This document shows positions 16,565 to 24,420 of a stretch of DNA of 64,000 nt, piece after piece. Origin of the DNA: Caproiciproducens faecalis (GTDB lineage: Bacteria > Bacillota > Clostridia > Oscillospirales > Acutalibacteraceae); NCBI RefSeq assembly GCF_019448085.1, contig NZ_JAGFNZ010000007.1, positions 1 through 64,000 on the forward strand, written 5' to 3'. The notes under the pieces were generated by a model. The model saw nothing but the letters and a program-made list of their open reading frames with translations, was not told the DNA's origin and searched no databases. A program made the position numbers and the translations under genes. Each line of letters starts with the position of its first letter. Within the stretch, counting starts at the first letter, position 1.

Positions 16565-17131
16565 AATAAATCTCCTTTCCTAAGGCGAAGACACGGATGT
16601 GTACGGGTTACTAAGAATGTCCAATTTCTGTCACCTCCAATCCAAATTTGCGTGATAATAAAAATGACCAACTCAGTTTAGGAGTGGTCATAACTGGCCC
16701 CCCATAAATGAGACTACTGGCTAGCTGCCGTCAATATGGAGGAATATTATTTCTTTTTGGAATTTATCCGCCATTTGACGACGTTATTCCGATTCAATGG
16801 TAATCATAGCGAAAGGCTCCTGTTTGCACTTTATTACGATTATAGAATAATACGTTTTTTTACGGAAGTCAATACATAATATGGCGGCGCATTTAGGTGA
16901 TATCTATGTTATTATAAAATAATGACGGTTTATTGGAATATTACGGTAGTAAAATATCTTACTCGGTAATAAAATTATGGGGTCATCTTAATTTTTTTCT
17001 TATTGTTCAATAATTATAACTAATGCTCTTTTAAGTTCCCGCTTTTAAGCGGTTTTTTTTATTGCAAAATTTTTTCTGATAATATCTGCTCTGAAGTAAT
17101 ATATTTTACTGTAAGGCAGGTGACAAAAACT
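16565..17131. other. gene-poor 567-base stretch with minus-strand leader-like elements
   Basis: I find no convincing gene here. The minus strand carries TATAAT at 16844-16839 with only weak upstream boxes. A seven-codon frame (MITIESE) begins near 16797 after AGGAG, and a 17-codon frame starts at ATGGCGGATAAA near 16774. A hairpin with a T-run follows at 16664-16691. The plus strand ends with a small CCGCTT/AAGCGG hairpin and T8 near 17043-17064. The rest is AT-rich with no recognisable element. Confidence 0.4.
16656..16691 (-). terminator. minus-strand terminator or attenuator upstream of the small membrane gene
   Basis: On the minus strand ATGACCACTC pairs with GAGTTGGTCAT (one bulge) and is followed by TTTTTATT. 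It lies about 100 bases before the small membrane protein start, so it could be an attenuator for it. Confidence 0.5.
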
Positions 17132-17938
17132 GTGTATATAACTGTAAAGAAAAAACAAATTGAAATCGTGATGGCAGTTTTCATTTTCCTTTTGGCAGGC
17201 ATTCTTACGCTTACCCATCGTCAGCAGGAAATTGCCGTTCAGACAGCCGCTGCCAATACCAATTGGGGACTTGGCTTTGGAGAAAGCGGCAAACAGCCTA
17301 CCGGAAACGCTTCTGTGGATTTTTTAAAGCAGTACAGTGCCTATTACGTTGGTGCGGCAGATAAAAAAGTCATTTATTTGACTTTTGATGCCGGATATGA
17401 AAACGGATATACACCGGCAATACTGGACGCTTTAAAAAAACACAATGTAAAAGCAACTTTTTTTGTGGTTGGAAATTATCTGAACACCAGTCCCGATCTG
17501 GTAAAACGAATGATTGCGGAAGGACATATTGTCGGCAATCATACGAACACGCATCCCGACATGTCTAAAATATCCGATATGACCTCGTTTACAAAAGAGA
17601 TAACAGCAGTGGAAAACAAGTTTAAGGAAATTACTGGACAGGATATGCAGAAATACTATCGGCCTCCGCAGGGCAAATACAGTGTCAATAACTTAAGGCA
17701 GGCAAACGAGCTGGGGTACAAGACCATTTTCTGGAGTCTTGCTTATGTGGACTGGTATCAGGATAAACAGCCTACAAAGGAGCAAGCCTTTCAAAAGCTG
17801 ATTCCCCGTATTCATCCGGGAGCAATCGTGTTGCTGCACAGCACTTCAAAAACCAATTCAGAAATACTCGACGAATTACTGACTAAATGGGAATCTGCCG
17901 GGTATACGTTTGGAACATTGAATGATCTTGGCAAATAA
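17132..17938 (+). CDS. pdaA: PdaA-type delta-lactam-biosynthetic de-N-acetylase
   Basis: About 268 residues. An N-terminal membrane anchor (about 8-28) is followed by the NWGLGF motif typical of PdaA and a NodB/CE4 domain. That domain has TFDAGYENGYT (catalytic Asp), the metal site GNHTNTH, RPPQGKYS, and late LLHS. PdaA removes the N-acetyl group from muramic acid residues during muramic-delta-lactam formation in the spore cortex, needed for germination. GTG 17132 is chosen because AGGTG lies nine bases upstream; GTG 17120 is an in-frame alternative. It fits the SASP gene a kilobase downstream. Confidence 0.9.
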   Translation: MYITVKKKQIEIVMAVFIFLLAGILTLTHRQQEIAVQTAAANTNWGLGFGESGKQPTGNASVDFLKQYSAYYVGAADKKVIYLTFDAGYENGYTPAILDALKKHNVKATFFVVGNYLNTSPDLVKRMIAEGHIVGNHTNTHPDMSKISDMTSFTKEITAVENKFKEITGQDMQKYYRPPQGKYSVNNLRQANELGYKTIFWSLAYVDWYQDKQPTKEQAFQKLIPRIHPGAIVLLHSTSKTNSEILDELLTKWESAGYTFGTLNDLGK

Positions 17939-18059
17939 GCACCACTGGTCCTGCCCGCTTGTTTTGCAATGATAGGAATGTTAAAATTAAATATCCATAA
18001 TTTGCAGCGAAGTACCGGGGGGGCTGCATTGGAGTCGGTTTAAAAAAAGGAGAATAAAA

Positions 18060-18275
18060 ATGGCGAAGATAACGGATATCAGAAAATGTGGAAGATTAAT
18101 CAGCGTCTATAATAAAACGGTCATGGACGTAAACTTTAATCAGGAGTATTTCTCCATCTGGGTTCACGCCGCAGGGCAGGAATCCGGACTGGAGACATGT
18201 CCTTTAAACGTGCAGTTGAACGGGGAGATGGCGGAGAGGCTTAGAAACTACTTAAATGAATTTTTAAAAAAATAA
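18060..18275 (+). CDS. small conserved-looking protein, unknown function
   Basis: A 71-residue soluble protein opening MAKITDIRKCGRL, mixed alpha/beta in character with a charged C-terminal helix (MAERLRNYLNEFLKK). AAAAAGGAG upstream of the ATG is a strong ribosome-binding site, which supports a real gene. I see no catalytic motif, signal or membrane segment. It lies between pdaA and another unknown gene ahead of the SASP gene, so a link to sporulation is possible but unproven. Confidence 0.65.
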   Translation: MAKITDIRKCGRLISVYNKTVMDVNFNQEYFSIWVHAAGQESGLETCPLNVQLNGEMAERLRNYLNEFLKK

Positions 18276-18355
18276 ATTAAGAATCGTTTCAGCCACATAC
18301 TTTTTGAAGCAATCGTAAATAATGTTTGTACTGATTTACGGGAGTGAGGGTAAAA

Positions 18356-18898
18356 ATGACAAACATTATATTGTGCGGAAAATCAACTGACACCTGTATT
18401 TCGTGTGCTTTGCTTCCTACTTTGGAAAAATACGGCGGGGTACAGTATTTCAGTGCAGATCATCTGGTCAGACTGGGGCAGGATAAAATAGAGTTTCTTC
18501 TTTATGACTGCGAAAAATTGCCGCAAATTGAACTTGAAAACGGAATTATTCTGTTTAAAAACAGTTTTCATTCTTCAGAGAAAAATTTGATTCCAGAAGG
18601 GTTTTTATCCATTCTGGAAATGAAAAATTCCAGTGCGGCAGAACTTCTAAACGGTACCGGCGCAGCGGCCATCACTTGTGGCACGAGTTCAAAAGATACG
18701 CTCAGTATTGCCGGGATAGATGAAACCAGCGCTGCACTGAGTCTTCAGCGCAGCGTGATGACCGTCGGCGGAAGAATGCTGGAACCTCATGATTTTACCG
18801 TCAGATTTCCTTCAAAGCTTAGTCCAACCCGCATTTTGGCGGTATGCGCTGTTTTGTTACTCTCTGGCATTGATTCTGCAAATGGCTATGAACTTTAA
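18356..18898 (+). CDS. hypothetical protein, 180 residues
   Basis: The product starts MTNIILCGKSTDTCISCALL. It has a Rossmann-like opening strand, a middle region with alternating strands, and a C-terminal hydrophobic stretch (about 160-172) that may be a membrane helix or a buried strand. The ATG at 18356 follows GTGAGGG; GTG 18344 is a possible earlier start. I do not recognise a family. It sits directly upstream of the SASP gene, same strand, with a 118-base gap. Confidence 0.6.
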   Translation: MTNIILCGKSTDTCISCALLPTLEKYGGVQYFSADHLVRLGQDKIEFLLYDCEKLPQIELENGIILFKNSFHSSEKNLIPEGFLSILEMKNSSAAELLNGTGAAAITCGTSSKDTLSIAGIDETSAALSLQRSVMTVGGRMLEPHDFTVRFPSKLSPTRILAVCAVLLLSGIDSANGYEL

Positions 18899-19016
18899 TT
18901 TGCAAAAATTAGCATTCATAAAAACACTCCAGTTACGCAAAATAGGAAAGCAAACGCAAAACAAATCAAAGATCTGAACGAAATGAATTTTAAATTATTG
19001 AAGGAGTGTTTTGATT

Positions 19017-19208
19017 ATGGCAAGCAACAAAAATGTAGTTCCTGAAGCTAGAGAAGCCCTCAACAAATTTAAGATGGAAGCCGCTTCTGAAGTCGGCGTT
19101 AACTTAAAGCAAGGCTATAACGGCGATTTGACATCCAGAGAAGCTGGTTCTGTCGGTGGCCAGATGGTCAAAAGCATGATAAAAAGTTACGAGCAGAACA
19201 TGAAGTAA
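19017..19208 (+). CDS. alpha/beta-type small acid-soluble spore protein
   Basis: A 63-residue DNA-binding spore protein. It has the family core with the germination-protease site region (MEAASEVGV, about residues 19-27) and the second helix motif GSVGGQMVKSMI. In dormant spores these proteins coat DNA and are later degraded as an amino-acid source. AAGGAGTG at 19001-19008 fixes ATG 19017. This is the clearest evidence that the host forms endospores. Expression would be expected from sigma-G in the forespore; I did not identify the promoter. Confidence 0.95.
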   Translation: MASNKNVVPEAREALNKFKMEAASEVGVNLKQGYNGDLTSREAGSVGGQMVKSMIKSYEQNMK

Positions 19209-19219
19209 AAAAGTCCATT

Positions 19220-19255
19220 GTTGGAGCGTCATGCCGTTCGGTATGACGCTCCAAC
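19220..19255 (+). terminator. hairpin after the SASP gene
   Basis: A 13-bp perfect stem GTTGGAGCGTCAT / ATGACGCTCCAAC with a 10-base loop, 12 bases after the stop codon. The T-tract is weak. Confidence 0.7.
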
Positions 19256-19264
19256 TTATATAGG

Positions 19265-19297
19265 AAAACCCGCATAGTCAAATCTATGCGGGTTTTA
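19265..19297. terminator. bidirectional terminator between SASP and M14 peptidase genes
   Basis: AAAACCCGCATAG (19265-19277) and CTATGCGGGTTTT (19284-19296) form a perfect 13-bp stem with A/T flanks on both sides, separating convergent genes. Confidence 0.88.
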
Positions 19298-19309
19298 TTT
19301 CAATCCACT

Positions 19310-20584
19310 TCAAACAGTTGCCGCGTGAAGCAGTATCCCAATGTTTTGCTGGTAGATGGTGTTAAACTGGGAAATAGGAATGGGATTTTGGCCCAGACCG
19401 ACTTCAATGGTATAACCAGGTCGGCGGTAATCCTGAATAAACCAGTCCTTATATCCTGCGTAAGAGGCAATTCCAATCGTTTCATCCAATCGGTATCCGC
19501 TGATTGCGGCGAATTCTTCGCCGATCATCCGGCCTTCGGGTGGGGCCATATTCTTAAAATTCCAGTAAATAACCTGACCCTGAGTGTGGTAGGCAATCAC
19601 CAGTCTGAAATCATGGGATTGGGTAAAATTGACGACCGTTTTCGTTTCCGGTTCCGAAACAGGGAAGGGTCCGGAATATCTGGTGGGACCGGGACCGGTA
19701 ATACCGTATTCTGCTTCCGCTGCTTTCGATTCCTGCCAGGCAGCATTGTAATTATGGTTTAGATCTACACCGCGGTTGTTGGCCTGCCAATCTTGGGAGA
19801 AATCCGTACTCCCTTTATTCCATGCAATTAGATCCAGATAATACGGATTGTCGGGCTGAAGTCCGTTGAGCACCAGATCTATTCCATCCGGATTCACCAT
19901 CGGCATGATGTAGATACTGCTCTGGCTCCAGATTTCTCTGGGATTGTATCCGTTTCCCAGAGTATGCTCCAGTGTATAGGCATATAAAAAGTTCTCTGTA
20001 AATTTCATCAGCAGTGGGGAAGTGATCCACTCCAGCGAATGGTGGGCGGCATTGTAAAAAACCTGATTTGGGCCGGTGCCAAGCTTTAGAAAGTACAAAT
20101 TTCTGCCGAGAACGCTCATCCCGGCAATACCGACCTCTAAAAATGGATACCTTGCTTTTAATCCTCTGATATTTCGTTCTAAAATCTCATAAGTATAGTC
20201 AATGTTGGTATTTACCACATCCATCCCGTAAGGTACGACAATTTGCTGGCCAACGCTCAGGCTGGAAGCATCAAGACCCGGGTTTGCACCCAACAGCAGG
20301 GGAAGGGAGGTGTGGTAACGGCGCGCAATACTGTAAAAGGTATCTCCCGGTTTGATTCGGTAAAGATCATATCCCAGAAGGTACTTCTCCATAATGCTGT
20401 AAGTGGACGGGCCGATCACACCATCCGGCGAAAGACCGAAAGCACGCTGAAATTGTATGACTGCCCGGCGCATCTGCTGGCCGAAGTTCCCATCGATGGG
20501 GCCTGGGTTATAACCGATTTTCTGCAGCATTGCCTGAATTTCCATAACATCCGTTCCGGACATCCCTACTTGCAATGTTCTCAT
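19310..20584 (-). CDS. M14 gamma-D-glutamyl-diaminopimelate endopeptidase with PG-binding and LysM domains
   Basis: The 424-residue protein has a peptidoglycan-binding domain (about 3-68), a LysM repeat (about 74-118) and an M14 zinc carboxypeptidase domain (about 130-424). Zinc ligands are H182-x-x-E185 (HHSLE) and H277 (NHN), and the catalytic glutamate is E394 in TIEVGLG. This order matches endopeptidase I of Bacillus relatives, which cuts the gamma-D-Glu-meso-DAP bond of cell-wall peptides during sporulation or wall recycling. There is no signal peptide, as in several such spore-associated enzymes. The M14 motif is HHSLE rather than HxRE, a family-consistent variant. Confidence 0.9.
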   Translation of the reverse strand: MRTLQVGMSGTDVMEIQAMLQKIGYNPGPIDGNFGQQMRRAVIQFQRAFGLSPDGVIGPSTYSIMEKYLLGYDLYRIKPGDTFYSIARRYHTSLPLLLGANPGLDASSLSVGQQIVVPYGMDVVNTNIDYTYEILERNIRGLKARYPFLEVGIAGMSVLGRNLYFLKLGTGPNQVFYNAAHHSLEWITSPLLMKFTENFLYAYTLEHTLGNGYNPREIWSQSSIYIMPMVNPDGIDLVLNGLQPDNPYYLDLIAWNKGSTDFSQDWQANNRGVDLNHNYNAAWQESKAAEAEYGITGPGPTRYSGPFPVSEPETKTVVNFTQSHDFRLVIAYHTQGQVIYWNFKNMAPPEGRMIGEEFAAISGYRLDETIGIASYAGYKDWFIQDYRRPGYTIEVGLGQNPIPISQFNTIYQQNIGILLHAATV

Positions 20585-20759
20585 TATGGTTCACCTCAAA
20601 ATACTGTTTTGTCAGCTTCTCTGTTGTTCATGGTATTAATGTATTGCAGCAAGTTGGTCTTTATGCTATATTTTCCATGGACGTTTTATCGGCTTGACAC
20701 TGAGCCCAAGTGGTACAGTACACAAAAAGTAAACCAGAGCTTTGAAAGGAGTCAATCTA

Positions 20760-21596
20760 ATGTTGAAAATAGGCTGTCATCTTTCCGTGGCAAAAGGCTT
20801 TTTGGCCATGGGAAAAGATGCTCTCAAAATACAGGCAAATACATTTCAGTTTTTTACGCGTAATCCCAGAGGCAGCAAGGCAAAGGAAATCAATCCTGAG
20901 GATGCTCGGGCGCTGCGAAAGCTTATGGAGGAAAACCAGTTTGCTCCGGTTCTGGCACATGCTCCCTATACGCTGAATGCTTGTTCCGCCGAGGAGAAAA
21001 CAAGAATCTTTGCGGTTGAGACCATGGCGGATGATCTTAAGAGGATGGAGTACTTCCCGAATAATTATTATAATTTTCATCCCGGCGGTCATATGGGGCA
21101 GGGAACGGCAAAGGGGATAGAATTAATTGCGGCAATGCTCAATTCTATTTTAGGCCCGGAACAGCCGACAACTGTATTGTTGGAAACGATGGCCGGGAAA
21201 GGTACAGAAGTAGGCCGTACGTTTGAGGAACTGCGGTTGATACTGGACGGTGTGGAATTAAAAGAGAAAATGGGAGTCTGCCTGGATACCTGTCATGTGT
21301 TTGACGCCGGTTATGACATAGTAGATGGTCTGGATGACGTTCTGACTCATTTTGATAAAATAATCGGGCTTCCCCGTTTAAAGGCCATCCATCTGAATGA
21401 CAGTCTGAATCCCAGGGGAAGCCATAAGGATCGCCATGCCAGAATTGGAGAGGGCCAGATCGGATTGGAAGCAATTACGCGTATCATCAACCATCCGGCC
21501 TTGCGGAATCTGCCATTTTATCTGGAAACACCGAATGATCTGGACGGCTACGCAAAAGAGATCAGTCTTCTTAGAAGCGTTTATCGGCAGGACTGA
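20760..21596 (+). CDS. nfo: endonuclease IV (AP endonuclease)
   Basis: A 278-residue TIM-barrel enzyme that cleaves 5' of abasic sites in base-excision repair using three zinc ions. Family motifs are visible: [32 protein letters not shown] (Glu ligand), [37 protein letters not shown] and FYLETPN. AAAGGA at 20745-20750 supports ATG 20760. A TTGACA at 20694 may be its -35, but no good -10 is placed. It diverges from the M14 peptidase gene; spore DNA repair is a plausible use. Confidence 0.96.
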   Translation: MLKIGCHLSVAKGFLAMGKDALKIQANTFQFFTRNPRGSKAKEINPEDARALRKLMEENQFAPVLAHAPYTLNACSAEEKTRIFAVETMADDLKRMEYFPNNYYNFHPGGHMGQGTAKGIELIAAMLNSILGPEQPTTVLLETMAGKGTEVGRTFEELRLILDGVELKEKMGVCLDTCHVFDAGYDIVDGLDDVLTHFDKIIGLPRLKAIHLNDSLNPRGSHKDRHARIGEGQIGLEAITRIINHPALRNLPFYLETPNDLDGYAKEISLLRSVYRQD

Positions 21597-21643
21597 CGGT
21601 CTAGGATGATTTGCACCTGATGTAATTCTTCTAGTTAGTGAGA

Positions 21644-22168
21644 TTACTTGCCCTCTTTTTTTGATACCGGGCTGGCAAACAGGCCGATATGCGGGGGTCG
21701 GAAGGTAAATACGATGAAACTGAGGGTAAGCGCTGTCAAGAAAAGCAGGCTTGCCCAGTTTGTTTTGGAGCTGGCTTCGGCTGAGGTAATCTTTCTTCCG
21801 CTGTAAGTAAAGGCAACCATAACGCCCAAAATGAATGTAAGTATATCCATCCAAAGGAAATTTCTTCCCGCGATTCCCGTGTAGGCATAGAAAAATATAA
21901 CAATGAACAGAAGCCCAAGCAGAATTCCAAATGATTTTGCCGCGATAAAGTTCTTGTACTCTTTTCCTACCATGAAATATTCGATGATGCTGAATAAAAG
22001 CATGGGGAAAAAGAGCATTTTTAAATGTTCCCAGACACTTTCATTCACCGGACTGAAAATACCGACAATTTTATTATTTCCAGACCACTCATAGACAAAA
22101 TGAAGAATTGTGCCAAAAATAATAACAAATATGAAGCCGATTGTTTCCCAAACAAACAAATTTTGCAT
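21644..22168 (-). CDS. DUF6512-like integral membrane protein
   Basis: A 174-residue protein with about six membrane segments and the conserved-looking loop GIFSPVNESVWEHLKMLFFPM (residues about 38-57). I believe this is the DUF6512 group of Firmicutes. AAAGGAGGGA just upstream fixes the ATG at 22168, although the frame stays open further upstream. The function is unknown. It converges on nfo. Confidence 0.75.
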   Translation of the reverse strand: MQNLFVWETIGFIFVIIFGTILHFVYEWSGNNKIVGIFSPVNESVWEHLKMLFFPMLLFSIIEYFMVGKEYKNFIAAKSFGILLGLLFIVIFFYAYTGIAGRNFLWMDILTFILGVMVAFTYSGRKITSAEASSKTNWASLLFLTALTLSFIVFTFRPPHIGLFASPVSKKEGK

Positions 22169-22272
22169 AGTATCCCTCCTTTTACTAAATTCTATGATGT
22201 CAGCCCGGAAATTAGGAGAAAAAACGAATAAAACTATCATTATCTTAATCTTCGCCCCCAAAAAGAAGATTG

Positions 22273-22328
22273 AATGCAGGGGCGTTCTCAATACAAACAG
22301 CGAATTGAGAAGCCTCCCCTGCATTTTT
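22273..22328 (+). repeat. long imperfect hairpin with T-run, no associated gene
   Basis: AATGCAGGGG (22273-22282) pairs with CCCCTGCATT (22316-22325), and inside it TTCTCAAT (22285-22292) pairs with ATTGAGAA (22304-22311). A T-run follows on the plus strand. It would terminate or attenuate plus-strand transcription upstream of the transglycosylase gene. Confidence 0.65.
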
Positions 22329-22459
22329 GCCGCATAATGAATATTTTCTGAAAGAAAAGCCAAAAATTGCACAAGAGATTGAAGGCCGCGGGAATAGAAT
22401 TCAAGGTGCCGCGGACTGCTTAAGTGAAAAGTTCTTTAAAAACTAACGGGGGAGAAAGA

Positions 22460-23188
22460 ATGAGAACTCCAGGGAAAATACATTTCAGAAACGAAAACAT
22501 TTATGCGGTATGCATGATTGTTACGCTTTTCTGCATCGGTCAATCTTTTCATAACCGAGCACTTTCGGCAAAACTTCATACGGCATCTTCGACGGTGTCT
22601 TCACAATGTTTAACGACGGCTCCGCCATCGTCCAATGCTCCATTAAAGGATGCATCCAGTATTTCATCAAGCCAACCTGTGCAAAGTTCACAGGCGCAAC
22701 CGAAGAAAAAGGAGCCGGAAAAAAAGGCCGAGTCAAAACCGCAGAAAGCAACTGAACAGATTCAGACTTCCAGATATTATGACGTTCCACTTTCAACAGA
22801 AATACAGGACACCATTTTCACGGAATGTAAAATAAAAAATGTTCCGGAAGATCTGGTGATTGCCCTGATCGGTGTAGAAAGTCACTATAATCCAAAATGC
22901 ATCAGCAAGACAAACGATTATGGACTCATGCAGATTAATATCTGTCACAAGGAATCGCTGGAACGGAATTTGCAGGTTACAGACCTGTTGGACAGCAAGC
23001 AAAACATCAAAGCAGGCGTTTATATGCTTTCATGGATCGTCAATAAGTACAGCAATGTCAATCAGGCGCTGATGGTTTACAACAGCGGAGAATCAGGAGC
23101 TCAGAAGCTTTGGAAACAAGGGATCTATTCTACTTCCTATTCCCGAAAGGTGATTGCACAGATGGATAAAATCAAAATAGAGACATAA
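22460..23188 (+). CDS. membrane-anchored SLT-type lytic transglycosylase
   Basis: The 242-residue product has one N-terminal membrane segment (about 12-30), a Ser/Pro/Lys/Glu-rich linker (about 40-105) and an SLT (goose-lysozyme-like) domain from about 120. The catalytic glutamate is in ALIGVESHYNP, followed by SKTNDYGLMQIN. Such enzymes cleave the MurNAc-GlcNAc bond with formation of 1,6-anhydro-MurNAc. ATG 22460 is favoured over GTG 22424 because GGGGGAGA lies just upstream. Its place among spore and wall genes suggests sporulation or wall turnover. Confidence 0.88.
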   Translation: MRTPGKIHFRNENIYAVCMIVTLFCIGQSFHNRALSAKLHTASSTVSSQCLTTAPPSSNAPLKDASSISSSQPVQSSQAQPKKKEPEKKAESKPQKATEQIQTSRYYDVPLSTEIQDTIFTECKIKNVPEDLVIALIGVESHYNPKCISKTNDYGLMQINICHKESLERNLQVTDLLDSKQNIKAGVYMLSWIVNKYSNVNQALMVYNSGESGAQKLWKQGIYSTSYSRKVIAQMDKIKIET

Positions 23189-23529
23189 CACTGCTTAGCA
23201 ACCCGTTGGAAGTGTTGTTATATCTGTAATGTATGATTACTTTACACATTTTGGAATAAGAGATAAAGAAGCTTTAGCCCTTCACTGCAAAGGTTTATCA
23301 GTCCAGGATTATTAGGAAGTTTAAGGCGGTGAAATCAATCCATACATTTTGTCGATTATAGTACTATTGCAAAAGATTGTGTTGAATCTGTAAAGGTATT
23401 ATACTATTCATTGGTGTTTTAGGATATTTAGGAAAGAAAGGTTCCATCCCATCTGCATAACATTTGCATTGGACGTTTATTGCTGGTATAGAATAAATTT
23501 TACCGGAATACAATCAATGGGGTGATGGT
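23189..23529. other. 341-base intergenic stretch
   Basis: The first 30 bases hold a hairpin (AACACT / AGTGTT, with CAAC/GTTG inside) that may end the transglycosylase transcript. The remainder is AT-rich. A 28-codon frame at 23229-23315 has no ribosome-binding site. I see no other gene, RNA or repeat. Confidence 0.5.
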
Positions 23530-23985
23530 ATGCTGCGAAAGATTCGGAGTATTTTATGGAAGGATGTATTTTTGTTTGTCGTTGGCGGAGACATTTACAT
23601 AATAATGGAAATCTGTTACAGGGGATACTCCCACTGGAGCATGTTTGCTCTGGGTGGGGTGTGCTTTTTAGGTTTGGGTTATATCAACCGCTTTTTCTCA
23701 TGGGATACACCGTTGGTTCTACAAATGCTGATTGGTATGCTGTTGATTACTACGCTGGAATTAATCACAGGAATGATTGTTAATGTTTGTTTTGGGTGGG
23801 GAGTCTGGGATTACTCACAGAAACCTTTTAACCTGTTCGGACAGATTTGTCTCTCTTCCAGCGTGGGTTGGTACTTTCTTTCGGCGGTGGGGATTATCCT
23901 GGACGATTATCTGCGTTGGTGGATTTTTGGGGAAGAACAGCCTCACTACTGTCTTTTCAGAAAAAAGGCGATCGTGAGCGGATAA
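23530..23985 (+). CDS. CmpB-like putative ABC-transporter-type membrane protein (PF06541-like)
   Basis: The 151-residue protein has four or five membrane segments. Its motifs LELITGMIVN and WDYSQKPFNLFGQICL resemble the ABC_trans_CmpB family, common in Clostridia and of unknown role despite the name. The start ATG 23530 follows GGGGTGATGG. No ATPase gene is adjacent, so transport activity is not supported by context. Confidence 0.75.
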   Translation: MLRKIRSILWKDVFLFVVGGDIYIIMEICYRGYSHWSMFALGGVCFLGLGYINRFFSWDTPLVLQMLIGMLLITTLELITGMIVNVCFGWGVWDYSQKPFNLFGQICLSSSVGWYFLSAVGIILDDYLRWWIFGEEQPHYCLFRKKAIVSG

Positions 23986-24071
23986 GTTTCGCTCCGAGTA
24001 CGGTCTGCGGAAGGTAACCGGCTTTTCTGAATGAAAAGCGACATTTTTTCTTAAAAAGTTTAGCTTTTGTA

Positions 24072-24100
24072 TTGACACATCGGAGTCTATATGATAATAT
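24072..24100 (+). promoter_or_regulatory. promoter of tRNA-Leu
   Basis: TTGACA (24072-24077) with TAATAT (24095-24100) at 17-base spacing; GATAAT at 24093 is an alternative -10. It lies 14 bases upstream of the tRNA. Confidence 0.7.
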
Positions 24101-24114
24101 AGTTGAGTCGTCAC

Positions 24115-24201
24115 GCGAGAGTGGCGGAATTGGCAGACGCGCATGGTTCAGGTCCATGTGAAAGCAATTTCATGGGGGTTCAAGTCCCCCCCCTCGCACC
24201 A
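24115..24201 (+). tRNA. tRNA-Leu (CAG anticodon)
   Basis: An 87-nt class II cloverleaf. The anticodon stem CATGG/CCATG has loop TTCAGGT (CAG). It has a long variable arm, T-arm GGGGG-TTCAAGT-CCCCC and an encoded CCA. The acceptor stem GCGAGAG / CCCTCGC pairs except for one A-C at position 6-67. Confidence 0.95.
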
Positions 24202-24247
24202 AAGAAACAGACAAATTTCTTAAAGAAGTTTGTCTGTTTCTTTTTGC
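24201..24247 (+). terminator. terminator of tRNA-Leu
   Basis: A perfect 15-bp stem AAAGAAACAGACAAA / TTTGTCTGTTTCTTT begins at the tRNA 3' end and continues into T-rich sequence. Confidence 0.92.
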
Positions 24248-24362
24248 TTTTTAATCTGATTTGAACCGATATTATTCCAAAGTCGTCTGAGCCTGAATTT
24301 TAGCTGACTATAAAAGAATGTTGGTGTTTTAGCTGTCATGAATGTTTCTTTATCATTTTTCG

Positions 24363-24391
24363 TTGACTGTATCGGCTGTCAATGGTAATAT
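24363..24391 (+). promoter_or_regulatory. candidate promoter of degV
   Basis: TTGACT (24363-24368) and TAATAT (24386-24391) with a 17-base spacer, 30 bases before the start codon. Confidence 0.6.
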
Positions 24392-24420
24392 GGAAAAAGC
24401 AAGTGGAGGAGTGTGCCAGT

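Noticed and set aside
16692-16800. Insertion-sequence remnant in the gene-poor stretch
   Set aside because: No terminal inverted repeats, target duplication or transposase-like codons could be seen.
23229-23315. 28-codon frame in the intergenic stretch, faintly like the start of malic enzymes
   Set aside because: Too short, no ribosome-binding site, and the similarity is too weak to call a pseudogene.
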